Of a DNA stretch of 64,000 bases, positions 18,868-26,046 are shown in pieces; the first letter of the stretch is position 1; every line of letters starts with the position of its first letter. Source of the DNA: CBDDEC01 sp965226785. GTDB lineage: Bacteria > Chloroflexota > Dehalococcoidia > UBA2979. Location: positions 124,001 through 188,000 of the forward strand of contig CBDDEC010000004.1 in assembly GCA_965226785.1 (NCBI GenBank). The letters are read 5' to 3'. The notes beneath the pieces are model-generated. The model worked only from the letters and a program-made list of their open reading frames with translations. It had not been told where the DNA came from and ran no database searches. Both the position numbers and the translations under genes were made by a program.

Positions 18868-19775
18868 TGGCCAACGACCGAGGCGCCGCAGAGCGTCCGA
18901 GCACGGCGCGCATCTGGCTGATGGCGATCCGCCCGCCGACCCTGACCGCGGCCGTCGCCCCGGTGGTCGTTGGCACCGCCGTGGCGATGCGCGACGACGT
19001 GTTTCACCTCGGCGGGGCGAGCGCGGCGCTGCTGGGCGCGATCGCACTCCAGATCGCAGCGAACCTCGCGAACGACGTGTCGGACTTCCGCCGAGGCGCC
19101 GACAACGCTGATCGCATCGGCCCACCGCGCGTGACCGAGCAGGGCTTGCTCACGGAGCGTCAGGTGCTGAACGGCATGCTCGTCGCCTTTGCCTTCGCGA
19201 CCGTGGTTGGCCTGTACCTCGCCTCCCTCGGCGGTTGGCCGATCATCGCCATCGGCGTAGCCGCGATGCTCGCTGCGGTGACCTACGTGGGCGGGCCCTG
19301 GCCGTACGGGTATCGGGGCCTCGGCGAGATCTTCGTCTTCCTGTTCTTCGGCGTCGTCGCCGTGGCGGGGACGTACTACGTGCAGGCGGGCGAGGTCACA
19401 GCCGGCGTGCTCGCCGCCTCGGTGCCGGTCGGGATGACGGTTACGGCGATCCTCGTGGTGAACAACGTGCGCGACATCGAAACGGACCGCGCGGCGGGCA
19501 AGCTCACGCTCGCCGTCTACCTCGGACGGCGCTACGCCCGCTGGGCCTATGCCGCCTTCGTGGCCGGGGCGTACCTCGCCGCGGCAGCGCTGTGGGCGAT
19601 CGGCGACTTCTCCTCGCTCGCGCTGTTAACGCTGCTCAGCCTGCCCGCGGCCGCGGGCCCGATGACGATCGTGCTCACGCGCGTCGATGGCCCGCAGCTG
19701 AATGAGGCGTTGCGCTCGACCGCACGGCTGCACCTGATCTTCGCCCTGCTTCTCGGCATCGGCGTCGCGGTGTAG
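18867..19775 (+). CDS. menA: 1,4-dihydroxy-2-naphthoate polyprenyltransferase
   Basis: 302-residue UbiA-superfamily membrane enzyme that prenylates and decarboxylates DHNA to demethylmenaquinone. The first Asp-rich motif is ANLANDVSDFRRGADNADR (N-D-x2-D-x3-G-x-D), a MenA signature, and a second is in VVNNVRDIETDRAAGK. Eight or nine hydrophobic helices can be traced, for instance FAFATVVGLYLASLGGWPII and IFVFLFFGVVAVAGTYYV. The gene starts inside the menB stop codon (TGATG) and ends 2 bases before menC. It acts at the cytoplasmic membrane, making it the step that moves the pathway from soluble to membrane-bound intermediates. Confidence 0.95.
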   Translation: MANDRGAAERPSTARIWLMAIRPPTLTAAVAPVVVGTAVAMRDDVFHLGGASAALLGAIALQIAANLANDVSDFRRGADNADRIGPPRVTEQGLLTERQVLNGMLVAFAFATVVGLYLASLGGWPIIAIGVAAMLAAVTYVGGPWPYGYRGLGEIFVFLFFGVVAVAGTYYVQAGEVTAGVLAASVPVGMTVTAILVVNNVRDIETDRAAGKLTLAVYLGRRYARWAYAAFVAGAYLAAAALWAIGDFSSLALLTLLSLPAAAGPMTIVLTRVDGPQLNEALRSTARLHLIFALLLGIGVAV

Positions 19776-19777
19776 CT

Positions 19778-20878
19778 GTGGCGTCAGAGACGCCGCCGAC
19801 CTCATCGCCCGTCGCGCTGCGCTGGCGTGGCTACCGCCTCCCACTCACACGACCGCTTGGCACCGCTTTGGGATCGCTCGCGGAGCGCAGCGGCATCGTC
19901 CTCGAACTGCGCACCGCCGAGGGTGCGCGCGGCCTCGGCGAGGCGGCGCCCTACCCTGGCCTCTCCGGCGAGACCGTCGAGGACGTTGACGAGCTGCTCG
20001 CGAGCGACGGTCAGCGCCTGCTCGACCCGCAGGTTGACCTCACGACGCTACCTCCGTCGCTCGCCTGCTGCATTGACACGGCCCTGCTCGACCTCGTCGC
20101 TCACCAGCACGAAGTGGCGGTTGCGACGCTGCTCGACCGCGACGCCGCGGAGAGCGTCGAGGTGAACGCCGTCGTCGGCGACGGCGACGCGGTCGAGGTG
20201 AGGGCGCAGGCGGGGGCTGCCGCCGCCGCCGGTTACCGAGTGCTCAAGCTGAAGGTCGGTGGTGTGGAGCCGATGGTCGATATCGGGCGCATCGCGGCCG
20301 CCCGCTCTGGCGCGCCCGAGGCAGTCATTCGCCTCGACGCGAACGGATCGTGGGACCTCGATGTCGCGCGCGCGATGCTGGCGGCGACGGCCGAGCAGGG
20401 CGTCGAGCTGATCGAGCAGCCCGTCGAGGCGGGGCAGATCGAGCAGCTCAGGTCGCTGCGTGGATCCTCGACGGTTCGGACGGCGGCGGACGAATCGATG
20501 TTGCTCGCACCCGCCAAGGTGATCCAGCGGGGTGCGGCCGACGCGGTCGTGCTCAAGCCCATGCTCCTCGGCGGTCCCCGCATCTCGATGGCATTCGCGC
20601 GGCTGGCTTCGGGCTCCGGCCTGCAGACGATTGTCACCTCGACGTTCGAGTCGTCGATCGGCACGGCGGTCGCGCTGCATCTCGCGGCCGCGATCCCCGA
20701 GCGCGGCGGCGCGCATGGGCTGAGCACCGCCACGCACCTGGCCGCCGACATCGTGGACACGCCGATCGCGCCGTCCGAGGGCCGGCTCGCGGTGGGACGA
20801 CCGGGCCTCGGCGTCCGCCTGGACGAAGCGGCACTCGAGGCGGTAGCGACCGGTCCCTGGCAAGGGGTCACGGCATGA
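19778..20878 (+). CDS. menC: o-Succinylbenzoate synthase
   Basis: 366 residues, GTG start, enolase superfamily. Dehydrates SHCHC to o-succinylbenzoate. The N-terminal capping domain has GRGLGEAAPYPGLS-like sequence; the barrel shows general-base lysine VLKLKVGG, metal ligands in RLDANGSWD, ELIEQPVE and TAADESML, and a second lysine in VVLKPMLLGG. This ligand order (K-x-K ... D ... E ... D ... K) is that of MenC and its dipeptide-epimerase relatives; the position between menA (2 bases) and menE (4-base ATGA overlap) decides for MenC. A related enolase-superfamily enzyme lies at 47891-48982 but outside any men context. Confidence 0.93.
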   Translation: MASETPPTSSPVALRWRGYRLPLTRPLGTALGSLAERSGIVLELRTAEGARGLGEAAPYPGLSGETVEDVDELLASDGQRLLDPQVDLTTLPPSLACCIDTALLDLVAHQHEVAVATLLDRDAAESVEVNAVVGDGDAVEVRAQAGAAAAAGYRVLKLKVGGVEPMVDIGRIAAARSGAPEAVIRLDANGSWDLDVARAMLAATAEQGVELIEQPVEAGQIEQLRSLRGSSTVRTAADESMLLAPAKVIQRGAADAVVLKPMLLGGPRISMAFARLASGSGLQTIVTSTFESSIGTAVALHLAAAIPERGGAHGLSTATHLAADIVDTPIAPSEGRLAVGRPGLGVRLDEAALEAVATGPWQGVTA

Positions 20879-22305
20879 GACTGCCGGACTGGGTGGCGCT
20901 GCGTGGCTCGACCCATGCCAGCGCGACCGCCATCGAGGTTGCCGACGCGACGTTGACGTACATGGAGTTGGACGACCACGCTTCGGCGGCCGCCGCGGTG
21001 ATCCGTGACACCGGCGTCAGGGCCGGGGACCGTGTCGCCATCCTCGGCGAGTCGAGTGCGGCGTTCGCGGTGGCGGTGCACGCCGTCGCACGCGCCGGCG
21101 GGGTGCTCGTCCCGATCAACGCGAGGCTCACCGCCGAGGAACGAGCCTGGCAGCTTGATGACTGCGACGCGCGACTGCTCCTGACGGACGCGGAGGGGCT
21201 CTCGAACGTACCGGAGTTACCCCTCGGCGAGTCGCTGTGGAGTGGCGACGAGCGGCTCGAGCGCGGGGTGGTCGACAGCGAGCAGCCGTTCTGCCTCGTC
21301 TACTCGTCCGGCACGACCGGGCGTCCGAAGGCGGCTGCGCTGACGTTCGGAAACGTCTACTGGAGCGCGGTCGGATCGGCGGAGCACCTCGGCGTGACGC
21401 CCGAGGATCGGTGGCTCGCCTGTATGCCGCTCTACCACGTCGGCGGCCTATCGATCGTCGTGCGCTCCGCGATCTACGGAACGGCGGCCGTGATCCATCC
21501 GCGATTCGAGCCGACCGAGGTCGAGCGCACGCTGCGCGAGGAGCGGATCAGCCTGCTCTCGGTCGTGCCGACCATGCTCTCGCGCCTGCTCGAACTCCCG
21601 GACCTGCCGGCGCCATACCTGCGAGCCGTCCTCGTCGGTGGCGGCGCGGCATCGCCCGAGTTGCTCGCCCGCGCGAGGCGCCGCGGCCTGCCGGTGCTGA
21701 CGACGTTCGGGCTGTCCGAGGCCTCCTCGCAGGTGGCGACGCAGCGTCTCGACGCGCCAACCGTCGAGGGCTCCTCGGGCACGCCGATGGCGACGACGAC
21801 GCTGCGCGTTGACATCGACGGTCGCCGCGCCGAGATCGGTGAGGTCGGCGACCTGCTCGCTCGGGGCTCGACGGTGATGGCGGGCTGCTTCGGGCGTGAG
21901 GACGAAACGCGCAAGGTGCTGAAGGACGGTTGGTTGCGCAGCGGTGACTACGGCTACCTCGACGCGTCCGGCGAGCTGCACGTGGTGGATCGCCGCGACG
22001 ACTTGATCGTCAGCGGCGGCGAGAACGTCTACCCCGCGGAGGTCGAGCGGGCGCTCGAGGCGCATCCGGGCGTCGAGGAGTGCGCCGTCATCGGACTGCC
22101 CGACGACGACCTCGGCCAGCGCGTCGTGGCGGTGGTCGTTCCGGTGCGGGACGTACCCTCGCCGGACGAACTGGATGCGCACGTGCGCGCGTCGGTCGCC
22201 GGTTACAAGGTGCCTCGACGTTACGAGTTCACGAAGCGGCCGCTGCCGCGCACGGAGCTCGGCAAGCTGTTGCGTCGCGAGGTGCGCGCGACCCTCGAAG
22301 GCTAG
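20875..22305 (+). CDS. menE: o-Succinylbenzoate-CoA ligase
   Basis: 476 residues from the ATG overlapping the menC stop (ATGA). An ANL-superfamily adenylating ligase converting o-succinylbenzoate to its CoA ester, the MenB substrate. Motifs: P-loop YSSGTTGRPKAAALT, MPLYHVGGLSI, TTFGLSEASSQVAT, hinge RSGDYGYLDASGELHVVDRR with SGGENVYPAEVE, and C-terminal lysine PRTELGKLLRRE. The GLSI/GLSEASSQV pair is typical of MenE. The open frame upstream of 20875 is the shifted frame of menC. It is the last gene of the men operon and its TAG overlaps, as CTAG, the stop of a convergent gene. Confidence 0.93.
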   Translation: MRLPDWVALRGSTHASATAIEVADATLTYMELDDHASAAAAVIRDTGVRAGDRVAILGESSAAFAVAVHAVARAGGVLVPINARLTAEERAWQLDDCDARLLLTDAEGLSNVPELPLGESLWSGDERLERGVVDSEQPFCLVYSSGTTGRPKAAALTFGNVYWSAVGSAEHLGVTPEDRWLACMPLYHVGGLSIVVRSAIYGTAAVIHPRFEPTEVERTLREERISLLSVVPTMLSRLLELPDLPAPYLRAVLVGGGAASPELLARARRRGLPVLTTFGLSEASSQVATQRLDAPTVEGSSGTPMATTTLRVDIDGRRAEIGEVGDLLARGSTVMAGCFGREDETRKVLKDGWLRSGDYGYLDASGELHVVDRRDDLIVSGGENVYPAEVERALEAHPGVEECAVIGLPDDDLGQRVVAVVVPVRDVPSPDELDAHVRASVAGYKVPRRYEFTKRPLPRTELGKLLRREVRATLEG

Positions 22306-22919
22306 GCGTCGGGGGGCGGCTCACCGGTGCAGGCGGTCCAGCCCTGCGCCAGCATCAGCCGCGCGAACGCCGCGCCCGGGCAGTGGTTGCGCACCGGTGC
22401 GCCGTCGAACTGGCCGTAGTAGCGCGTGAACAGATCGCGGCCGTCGGCCAGCTCCGCGAGCCCATCGCGGTACGCGCTGCGCTCGCCCGGCGCAGGCGAG
22501 TAGTCGTCCCCGATGCTCGGCTCGCTCCAGACCACGGTGTCGAGGATCGCCCGCACGGAGTCGATGCCCGTTCGCACCTCGGCGAGGCGCAGGTCGGGGA
22601 TGTCGTGCCGCTCGCCCGCGGTGCGGAGCAGTGCGTGCATGGCCATCTGCCAGACATCGACGCGCTTGGCCGACGGCTCGGCGGCGGCCGCCGCGCGTTC
22701 GTGCGCGGCGATGACCGAAGGTGCTTCGAACAGCTCCGGCATGAGGTCGAGGAGCTCGTGCAGGCGCGCGGCGAACCCCTCCGCGAACTTCGAGACCAGG
22801 ATGCCGCTCGCATCGCGCCGCACGAGGCGACGCGACTCCTCGACGCCGATCTCATAGCGAATCCAGCGCAGCAGCGCGGGTTCATCGACGTGCTGTTCGC
22901 TTGTGGTCCGGTCGCTCAT
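22302..22919 (-). CDS. Hypothetical protein, alpha-helical
   Basis: 205 residues from the ATG at 22919; the frame stays open to 23033 but that extension (RPARVWRRRAILPR) does not look like protein. Family not recognised. The sequence is mostly charged helix, begins SDRTTSEQHVDEPALLRWIR, has ARLHELLDLMPELFEAP and ends with a cysteine-containing segment NHCPGAAFARLMLAQGWTAC. No signal peptide or membrane helix. A GATACT -10 lies 7 bases before the ATG (22927-22932), so the mRNA is probably leaderless. Its stop shares CTAG with the convergent menE. It may be a single-gene transcript; no function is implied. Confidence 0.6.
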   Translation of the reverse strand: MSDRTTSEQHVDEPALLRWIRYEIGVEESRRLVRRDASGILVSKFAEGFAARLHELLDLMPELFEAPSVIAAHERAAAAAEPSAKRVDVWQMAMHALLRTAGERHDIPDLRLAEVRTGIDSVRAILDTVVWSEPSIGDDYSPAPGERSAYRDGLAELADGRDLFTRYYGQFDGAPVRNHCPGAAFARLMLAQGWTACTGEPPPDA

Positions 22920-22926
22920 GCGCGGG

Positions 22927-22932
22927 AGTATC
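22927..22932 (-). promoter_or_regulatory. -10 element giving a leaderless transcript (22302-22919 gene)
   Basis: On the minus strand GATACT is followed by CCCGCGC and then the ATG. Seven bases between the -10 and the ATG place the transcription start at or next to the start codon. The arrangement nearly copies TATACT-CCCGCC-ATG in front of the gene starting at 26002. Confidence 0.45.
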
Positions 22933-23050
22933 GCGCGTCGCCGCCATACTCGCGCGGGCCGGAGGTTCCCAAGACCTTCCTGTTGGCCCTCATTACACGC
23001 GCCGAGGGCGGCGGTGGTTTCGGGCGGGCTCACCTCGAGCGTTGCGATCG

Positions 23051-23075
23051 CGTTGACGCTGGCGCGTTGACGCTG
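23051..23075 (+). repeat. Direct repeat CGTTGACGCTG x2 upstream of PHP-MaoC gene
   Basis: CGTTGACGCTG occurs at 23051-23061 and again at 23065-23075, start-to-start distance 14 bases. Each copy contains a TTGACG -35-like hexamer. The repeat is 80 bases before the GTG of the PHP-MaoC gene, in a 235-base intergenic region that otherwise shows no gene. It could be a tandem regulator site or a promoter region. Confidence 0.45.
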
Positions 23076-23154
23076 ACATCATCGCGCACGTCCACCCGAC
23101 TACCTCCAGCGGCCTGGGGCGCGCGCGAGCGCGGGCGCAGCGGGAAGGATTTCC

Positions 23155-24351
23155 GTGGCTGAGCATTCGTACTTCGACCTCCACGTCCATTCGACCGACG
23201 GCTCCGATGACGCCGGCGGCACGGTGGAGGGTTACTGCAAGTGGGTCGAGGCCCGCCGCAAGAACGGCTACCACATCGACGGCTTCGTGCTCACCGAGCA
23301 CCGCCGCTTCCTGGTCGATACCGACTACTCGGCGCTGGCTGAGCAGTACGCCGTCACCATCCTGCGCGGCATCGAAGTCGAGACCGACGTCGGTCACGTG
23401 CTGGTCTACGGCGTCACCGACGACTTCCTCGATCGCTTCGACTTGAGCGACATCGCCCTGCCGTACGCCGAGGTGTTCAGCGCCGCCGCGGAGACGGGCG
23501 GGATCGCCGTCGGCGCTCACGCCGGTCGTCCTCGCATCGGGCTCGTGGAGCACGTGGCCGAACGCGGCATCTCGCTGGAGACCGTCGGCGTCATCGAAGC
23601 CTTGAACGGCGGCAGCAGCGACTACGAGAACGGCCGGTCGTTCGAGCTCGCAGCTGAGCACGGCCTGAGCACCGCGGGTGGCTCCGACGCCCACTTCGTC
23701 TCGGCGCTCGGCCGCTGCCTCACCGAGTTCGATGTCGAGGTGACGACGAACGAGGAGCTGGTCGCGGCACTCCGCAGCGGCGCGTTCCGCGCGGTGCGTG
23801 TAGAGGACACGCGCGAAGGCACCGAACGCAAGGAACCGCCCTCGACGGCGCATATCCCCTCGACGAGCGGCCAAGGCGAGCTTGGCGGCGGCGAGGTCGA
23901 GCTGGATGACAGCGTGATCGGCGAAGAGGTGCATGTCGGCTCGCTCGAGATCACGCTCGCATCGATCGCCAACTACTGCGAGGCGCTGGAGGAGACGAAC
24001 CCGCTCTACACCAACTCGGAGTGGGCGAAACAGGACGGTCCGTACGGCGGCATCGTTGCGCCTCCGGGCATCCTCAACACCGCCCGCCTGCGCCCGGGCC
24101 CCGACCCACAGGTCCGCTTCGGCGACCAGCAGTTCCTCGCCGGCTCACGCCTCGAGACGTTCGCGCCCATCCGGCCCGGGGACACCGTCGACGCGTTCAC
24201 GCAGGTGAAGGAGGTCTACGAGAAGACCGGCCGCAGTGGGCGCATGGTCTTCATCGTGCGCCGCACGAGGTACGCCAACCAGGACGGCGTCGACGTGGCC
24301 GCCACTGAGAACTCGCTGGTGATGCGGCAGGTCAAGGCCCTCGACGGCTAG
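23155..24351 (+). CDS. PHP-domain phosphoesterase fused to MaoC/FAS1-type hot-dog domain
   Basis: 398 residues; GTG start with AAGGA 5 bases upstream. Residues 1-215 are a PHP domain: H10 and H12 in FDLHVHSTDGSDD, H49 in TEHRR, E74 and H81 in RGIEVETDVGHVL, H122 in GAHAGRP, D178 and H180 in GGSDAH, all the expected metal ligands. Residues 222-248 are a polar Ser/Gly/Glu linker. Residues 252-398 are a MaoC N-terminal-like hot-dog domain (YCEALEETNPLYTNSEWA, YGGIVAPPGIL). The Asp-x4-His hydratase dyad is not seen in this half. A separate MaoC-like gene follows 23 bases later, so the two probably pair as hot-dog partners. A PHP-MaoC fusion is unusual; the joint substrate is unknown. Confidence 0.78.
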   Translation: MAEHSYFDLHVHSTDGSDDAGGTVEGYCKWVEARRKNGYHIDGFVLTEHRRFLVDTDYSALAEQYAVTILRGIEVETDVGHVLVYGVTDDFLDRFDLSDIALPYAEVFSAAAETGGIAVGAHAGRPRIGLVEHVAERGISLETVGVIEALNGGSSDYENGRSFELAAEHGLSTAGGSDAHFVSALGRCLTEFDVEVTTNEELVAALRSGAFRAVRVEDTREGTERKEPPSTAHIPSTSGQGELGGGEVELDDSVIGEEVHVGSLEITLASIANYCEALEETNPLYTNSEWAKQDGPYGGIVAPPGILNTARLRPGPDPQVRFGDQQFLAGSRLETFAPIRPGDTVDAFTQVKEVYEKTGRSGRMVFIVRRTRYANQDGVDVAATENSLVMRQVKALDG

Positions 24352-24374
24352 CTGCGAACGACGAGGAGACGTCC

Positions 24375-24830
24375 ATGTCCGACGAGACGGCACAGCGTTA
24401 CTTCGAAGAAGTCTCGCTCGGCGATGAGTTCGAGGAGATCCAGCAGCCCACCGCGGAACACGTCCGGCAGTTCTTCGGCCAGACATCCCAGGGCGGGCGC
24501 GACCGCGATGATCGCGGATCCGGTCGCTTTACCGACACGGCGGAGGCGCGCCGCCAGGGCCTCGAACGTCCGATCGTGCCCGGCACCATGTCGATGGCCA
24601 TGATCACCCGGCTCGTGACCGATTGGATGGGGCCGCTGGGCCACATCGTCGCGCTCGATGTGAGTTACCGGCGGCCCGTGTTGCACGGCGACAAACTGCG
24701 CTCGTTGGCGCTGGTCACCGACGCCGAGACGTCGCCTCGTGTACACCTTGATCTGTCGCTCGAGAACGAGCGCGGCGAGCGCCCGCTACAGGGCACCGCC
24801 GTCGTCGAGCTGCCGACCCGAAGCGGCTGA
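24375..24830 (+). CDS. MaoC-like hot-dog (hydratase) protein
   Basis: 151 residues with GGAG about 9 bases before the ATG. MaoC-like hallmarks: RYFEEVSLGDEFEEI at the start, RPIVPGTMSMAMITRL for the central helix exit, and DVSYRRPVLHGDKL for the conserved R-P-x2-x-G-D strand. The usual catalytic G-D-x-N-P-x-H segment is replaced by SQGGRDRDDRGSGRFTD, with aspartates but no histidine, so activity as a simple enoyl-CoA hydratase is uncertain. It follows the PHP-MaoC fusion by 23 bases, and two-gene MaoC pairs of this kind usually form one heterodimeric active site. The DoxX gene follows after 31 bases. Confidence 0.75.
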   Translation: MSDETAQRYFEEVSLGDEFEEIQQPTAEHVRQFFGQTSQGGRDRDDRGSGRFTDTAEARRQGLERPIVPGTMSMAMITRLVTDWMGPLGHIVALDVSYRRPVLHGDKLRSLALVTDAETSPRVHLDLSLENERGERPLQGTAVVELPTRSG

Positions 24831-24861
24831 CCAACCGAAGCGTCGCAGGAGGCGATCGCCG

Positions 24862-25305
24862 ATGGAGTGGCTGACGAACCCCTTCCTCGAGCTGTTCGAC
24901 TGGGACTCCGTCGAGTACGGGCTCGTGCCGCTGCGGGTCGTGCTCGGCTACATCTTCCTCGACGCGGGCTTCGGCAAGTGGCGTCGAGGCATCAGCGGCA
25001 CCGGTCGTTGGATGGAAGGCCTCGGCGTCCCGTTCCCGCAGGCCTCGGCGCGGCTCGTCGCCAGCACCGAGGTGATCGGTGGCATCCTCCTAATCCTCGG
25101 TCTGGCTGTGCACTGGGCTGCGATTCCCCTCGCCGGGAGCATGCTCGTAGCGACGTTCGTGCAGAAGTTCAAGATCGGCGCGCCGTTCCAGGGCGGCGAC
25201 GTGCAGGGCTACGAGCTCGACGTGCTGATGCTGGCCGGCGCGGTGACGCTGATCCTCGGCGGCGCCGGTCCGATCTCCATCGACGCCGCGATCGGGCAGT
25301 TCTAG
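24862..25305 (+). CDS. DoxX-family membrane protein
   Basis: 147 residues from the ATG at 24862, with AGGAGG 9 bases upstream (24847-24852). Four hydrophobic helices are visible: VPLRVVLGYIFLDAGFGKW, VASTEVIGGILLILGLAVHW, IPLAGSMLVATFVQKF and VLMLAGAVTLILGGAGPISI. The R-x-x-L-G-Y-x-F-x-x-x-G-F-x-K pattern in helix 1 is the DoxX signature. DoxX proteins are integral membrane proteins sometimes linked to terminal oxidases or to thiol/oxidative-stress complexes; the role here is unproven. It lies downstream of the MaoC genes and converges, with 13 bases between, on the candidate selenoprotein DsbA/FrnE gene, an interesting neighbour for a redox-linked DoxX. Confidence 0.82.
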   Translation: MEWLTNPFLELFDWDSVEYGLVPLRVVLGYIFLDAGFGKWRRGISGTGRWMEGLGVPFPQASARLVASTEVIGGILLILGLAVHWAAIPLAGSMLVATFVQKFKIGAPFQGGDVQGYELDVLMLAGAVTLILGGAGPISIDAAIGQF

Positions 25306-25318
25306 CCTTCGCTCGAGG

Positions 25319-26002
25319 TCAGTCGGAGCCGGCGGCCTCGTCGGCCTGGCCGTCTTGCAGTTTCCTCGTCGCACCGAACTTCTCGAAGACACGCTCAAAG
25401 ACCTCGTAGTCCTGCGCGCCGACGACGGCGTATTCGTCGTTGATGATGAACGTGGGGATACCGGTCACGCCGATGTTGTAGGAGTGCTGGATCCCGCGGT
25501 TGACCTGCTCCTCGTACGCCTTCGTCGCTAGCGCGGTGCGGAGCGCCTCGTGGTCGAGGCCGACCGCCTCAGCGTGCTGCACCAGGACTTCCGCGTCGCT
25601 CAGGTCCTCGAAGTCGGTAAAGAACGCTTTGAACAGCGCGCGATGGTAGGCGTGCAACTGATCGAGCGTGCCGTGCTCCTGCGCCCACTCGCCGGCCTGC
25701 AGCGCCAGATGAGTGTTCGGTGTGAAGGTGCGCCCTCGACGGAACTCGATCCCGGAGGACTCACCGCGCAGCTCGAGGTGCGACTTCGGCGTGTCATCCG
25801 TCGTCTGTGGCGCACGCGTGCGCCCCTCAGGCGGGATCGTCGGGTCGAGGAAGAACGGCCGCCACTCGATCTCGACATCCCACTCCCGCTGGATCCGTTC
25901 GACCTCCACGAGGCCGACATAGCACCAGGGTCAGATGAAGTCGGAGACCACCGTCAGCTTGAGGCGGCCGTCTTCGAGGGTGGTCGGTTCGATGCTGGTC
26001 AT
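25319..26002 (-). CDS. DsbA/FrnE-family thiol oxidoreductase, candidate selenoprotein (in-frame UGA at codon 24)
   Basis: 227 residues if the TGA at 25931-25933 is read as selenocysteine. From ATG 26002: MTSIEPTTLEDGRLKLTVVS, then DFI-U-P-W-C-Y-V-G. The TGA takes the place of the first Cys of the CPWC redox motif, and the frame stays open and family-like on both sides. The downstream part has the FrnE/DsbA helical insert and the cis-Pro loop VTGIPTFIINDEYAVVGAQ, close to 2-hydroxychromene-2-carboxylate isomerase/DsbA thioredoxin folds. No signal peptide, so it is cytoplasmic, as FrnE proteins are. A hairpin fitting a bacterial SECIS begins 13 bases after the UGA. A TATACT -10 lies 6 bases before the ATG, so the mRNA is probably leaderless. 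The alternative, a nonsense pseudogene, is less likely given a matching case at 41429-42469. Confidence 0.75.
25899..25917 (-). promoter_or_regulatory. Candidate bacterial SECIS hairpin of the DsbA/FrnE gene
   Basis: In the minus-strand RNA, UCGGCCUC pairs with GAGGUCGA as an 8-bp stem (one G-U pair) closing a GUG loop. The stem starts 13 bases after the UGA and the loop 21 bases after it. Published bacterial SECIS models call for a short G-containing apical loop roughly 16-37 bases downstream, which this meets. Hairpins are easy to find in GC-rich DNA, so geometry alone is not proof. Confidence 0.55.
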
Positions 26003-26008
26003 GGCGGG

Positions 26009-26014
26009 AGTATA
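26009..26014 (-). promoter_or_regulatory. -10 element giving a leaderless transcript (DsbA/FrnE gene)
   Basis: Minus-strand TATACT followed by CCCGCC and the ATG at 26002; no Shine-Dalgarno fits in between. The spacing predicts transcription starting at or beside the start codon. Confidence 0.5.
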
Positions 26015-26046
26015 GACGCGCCGTCGAGGTCGTCTGTGAGGTGGGG

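Noticed and set aside
22302..22305. CTAG shared by convergent stops (also at 45856-45859)
   Set aside because: Two convergent genes ending in TAG can share CTAG by simple compaction; no further signal is attached to it.
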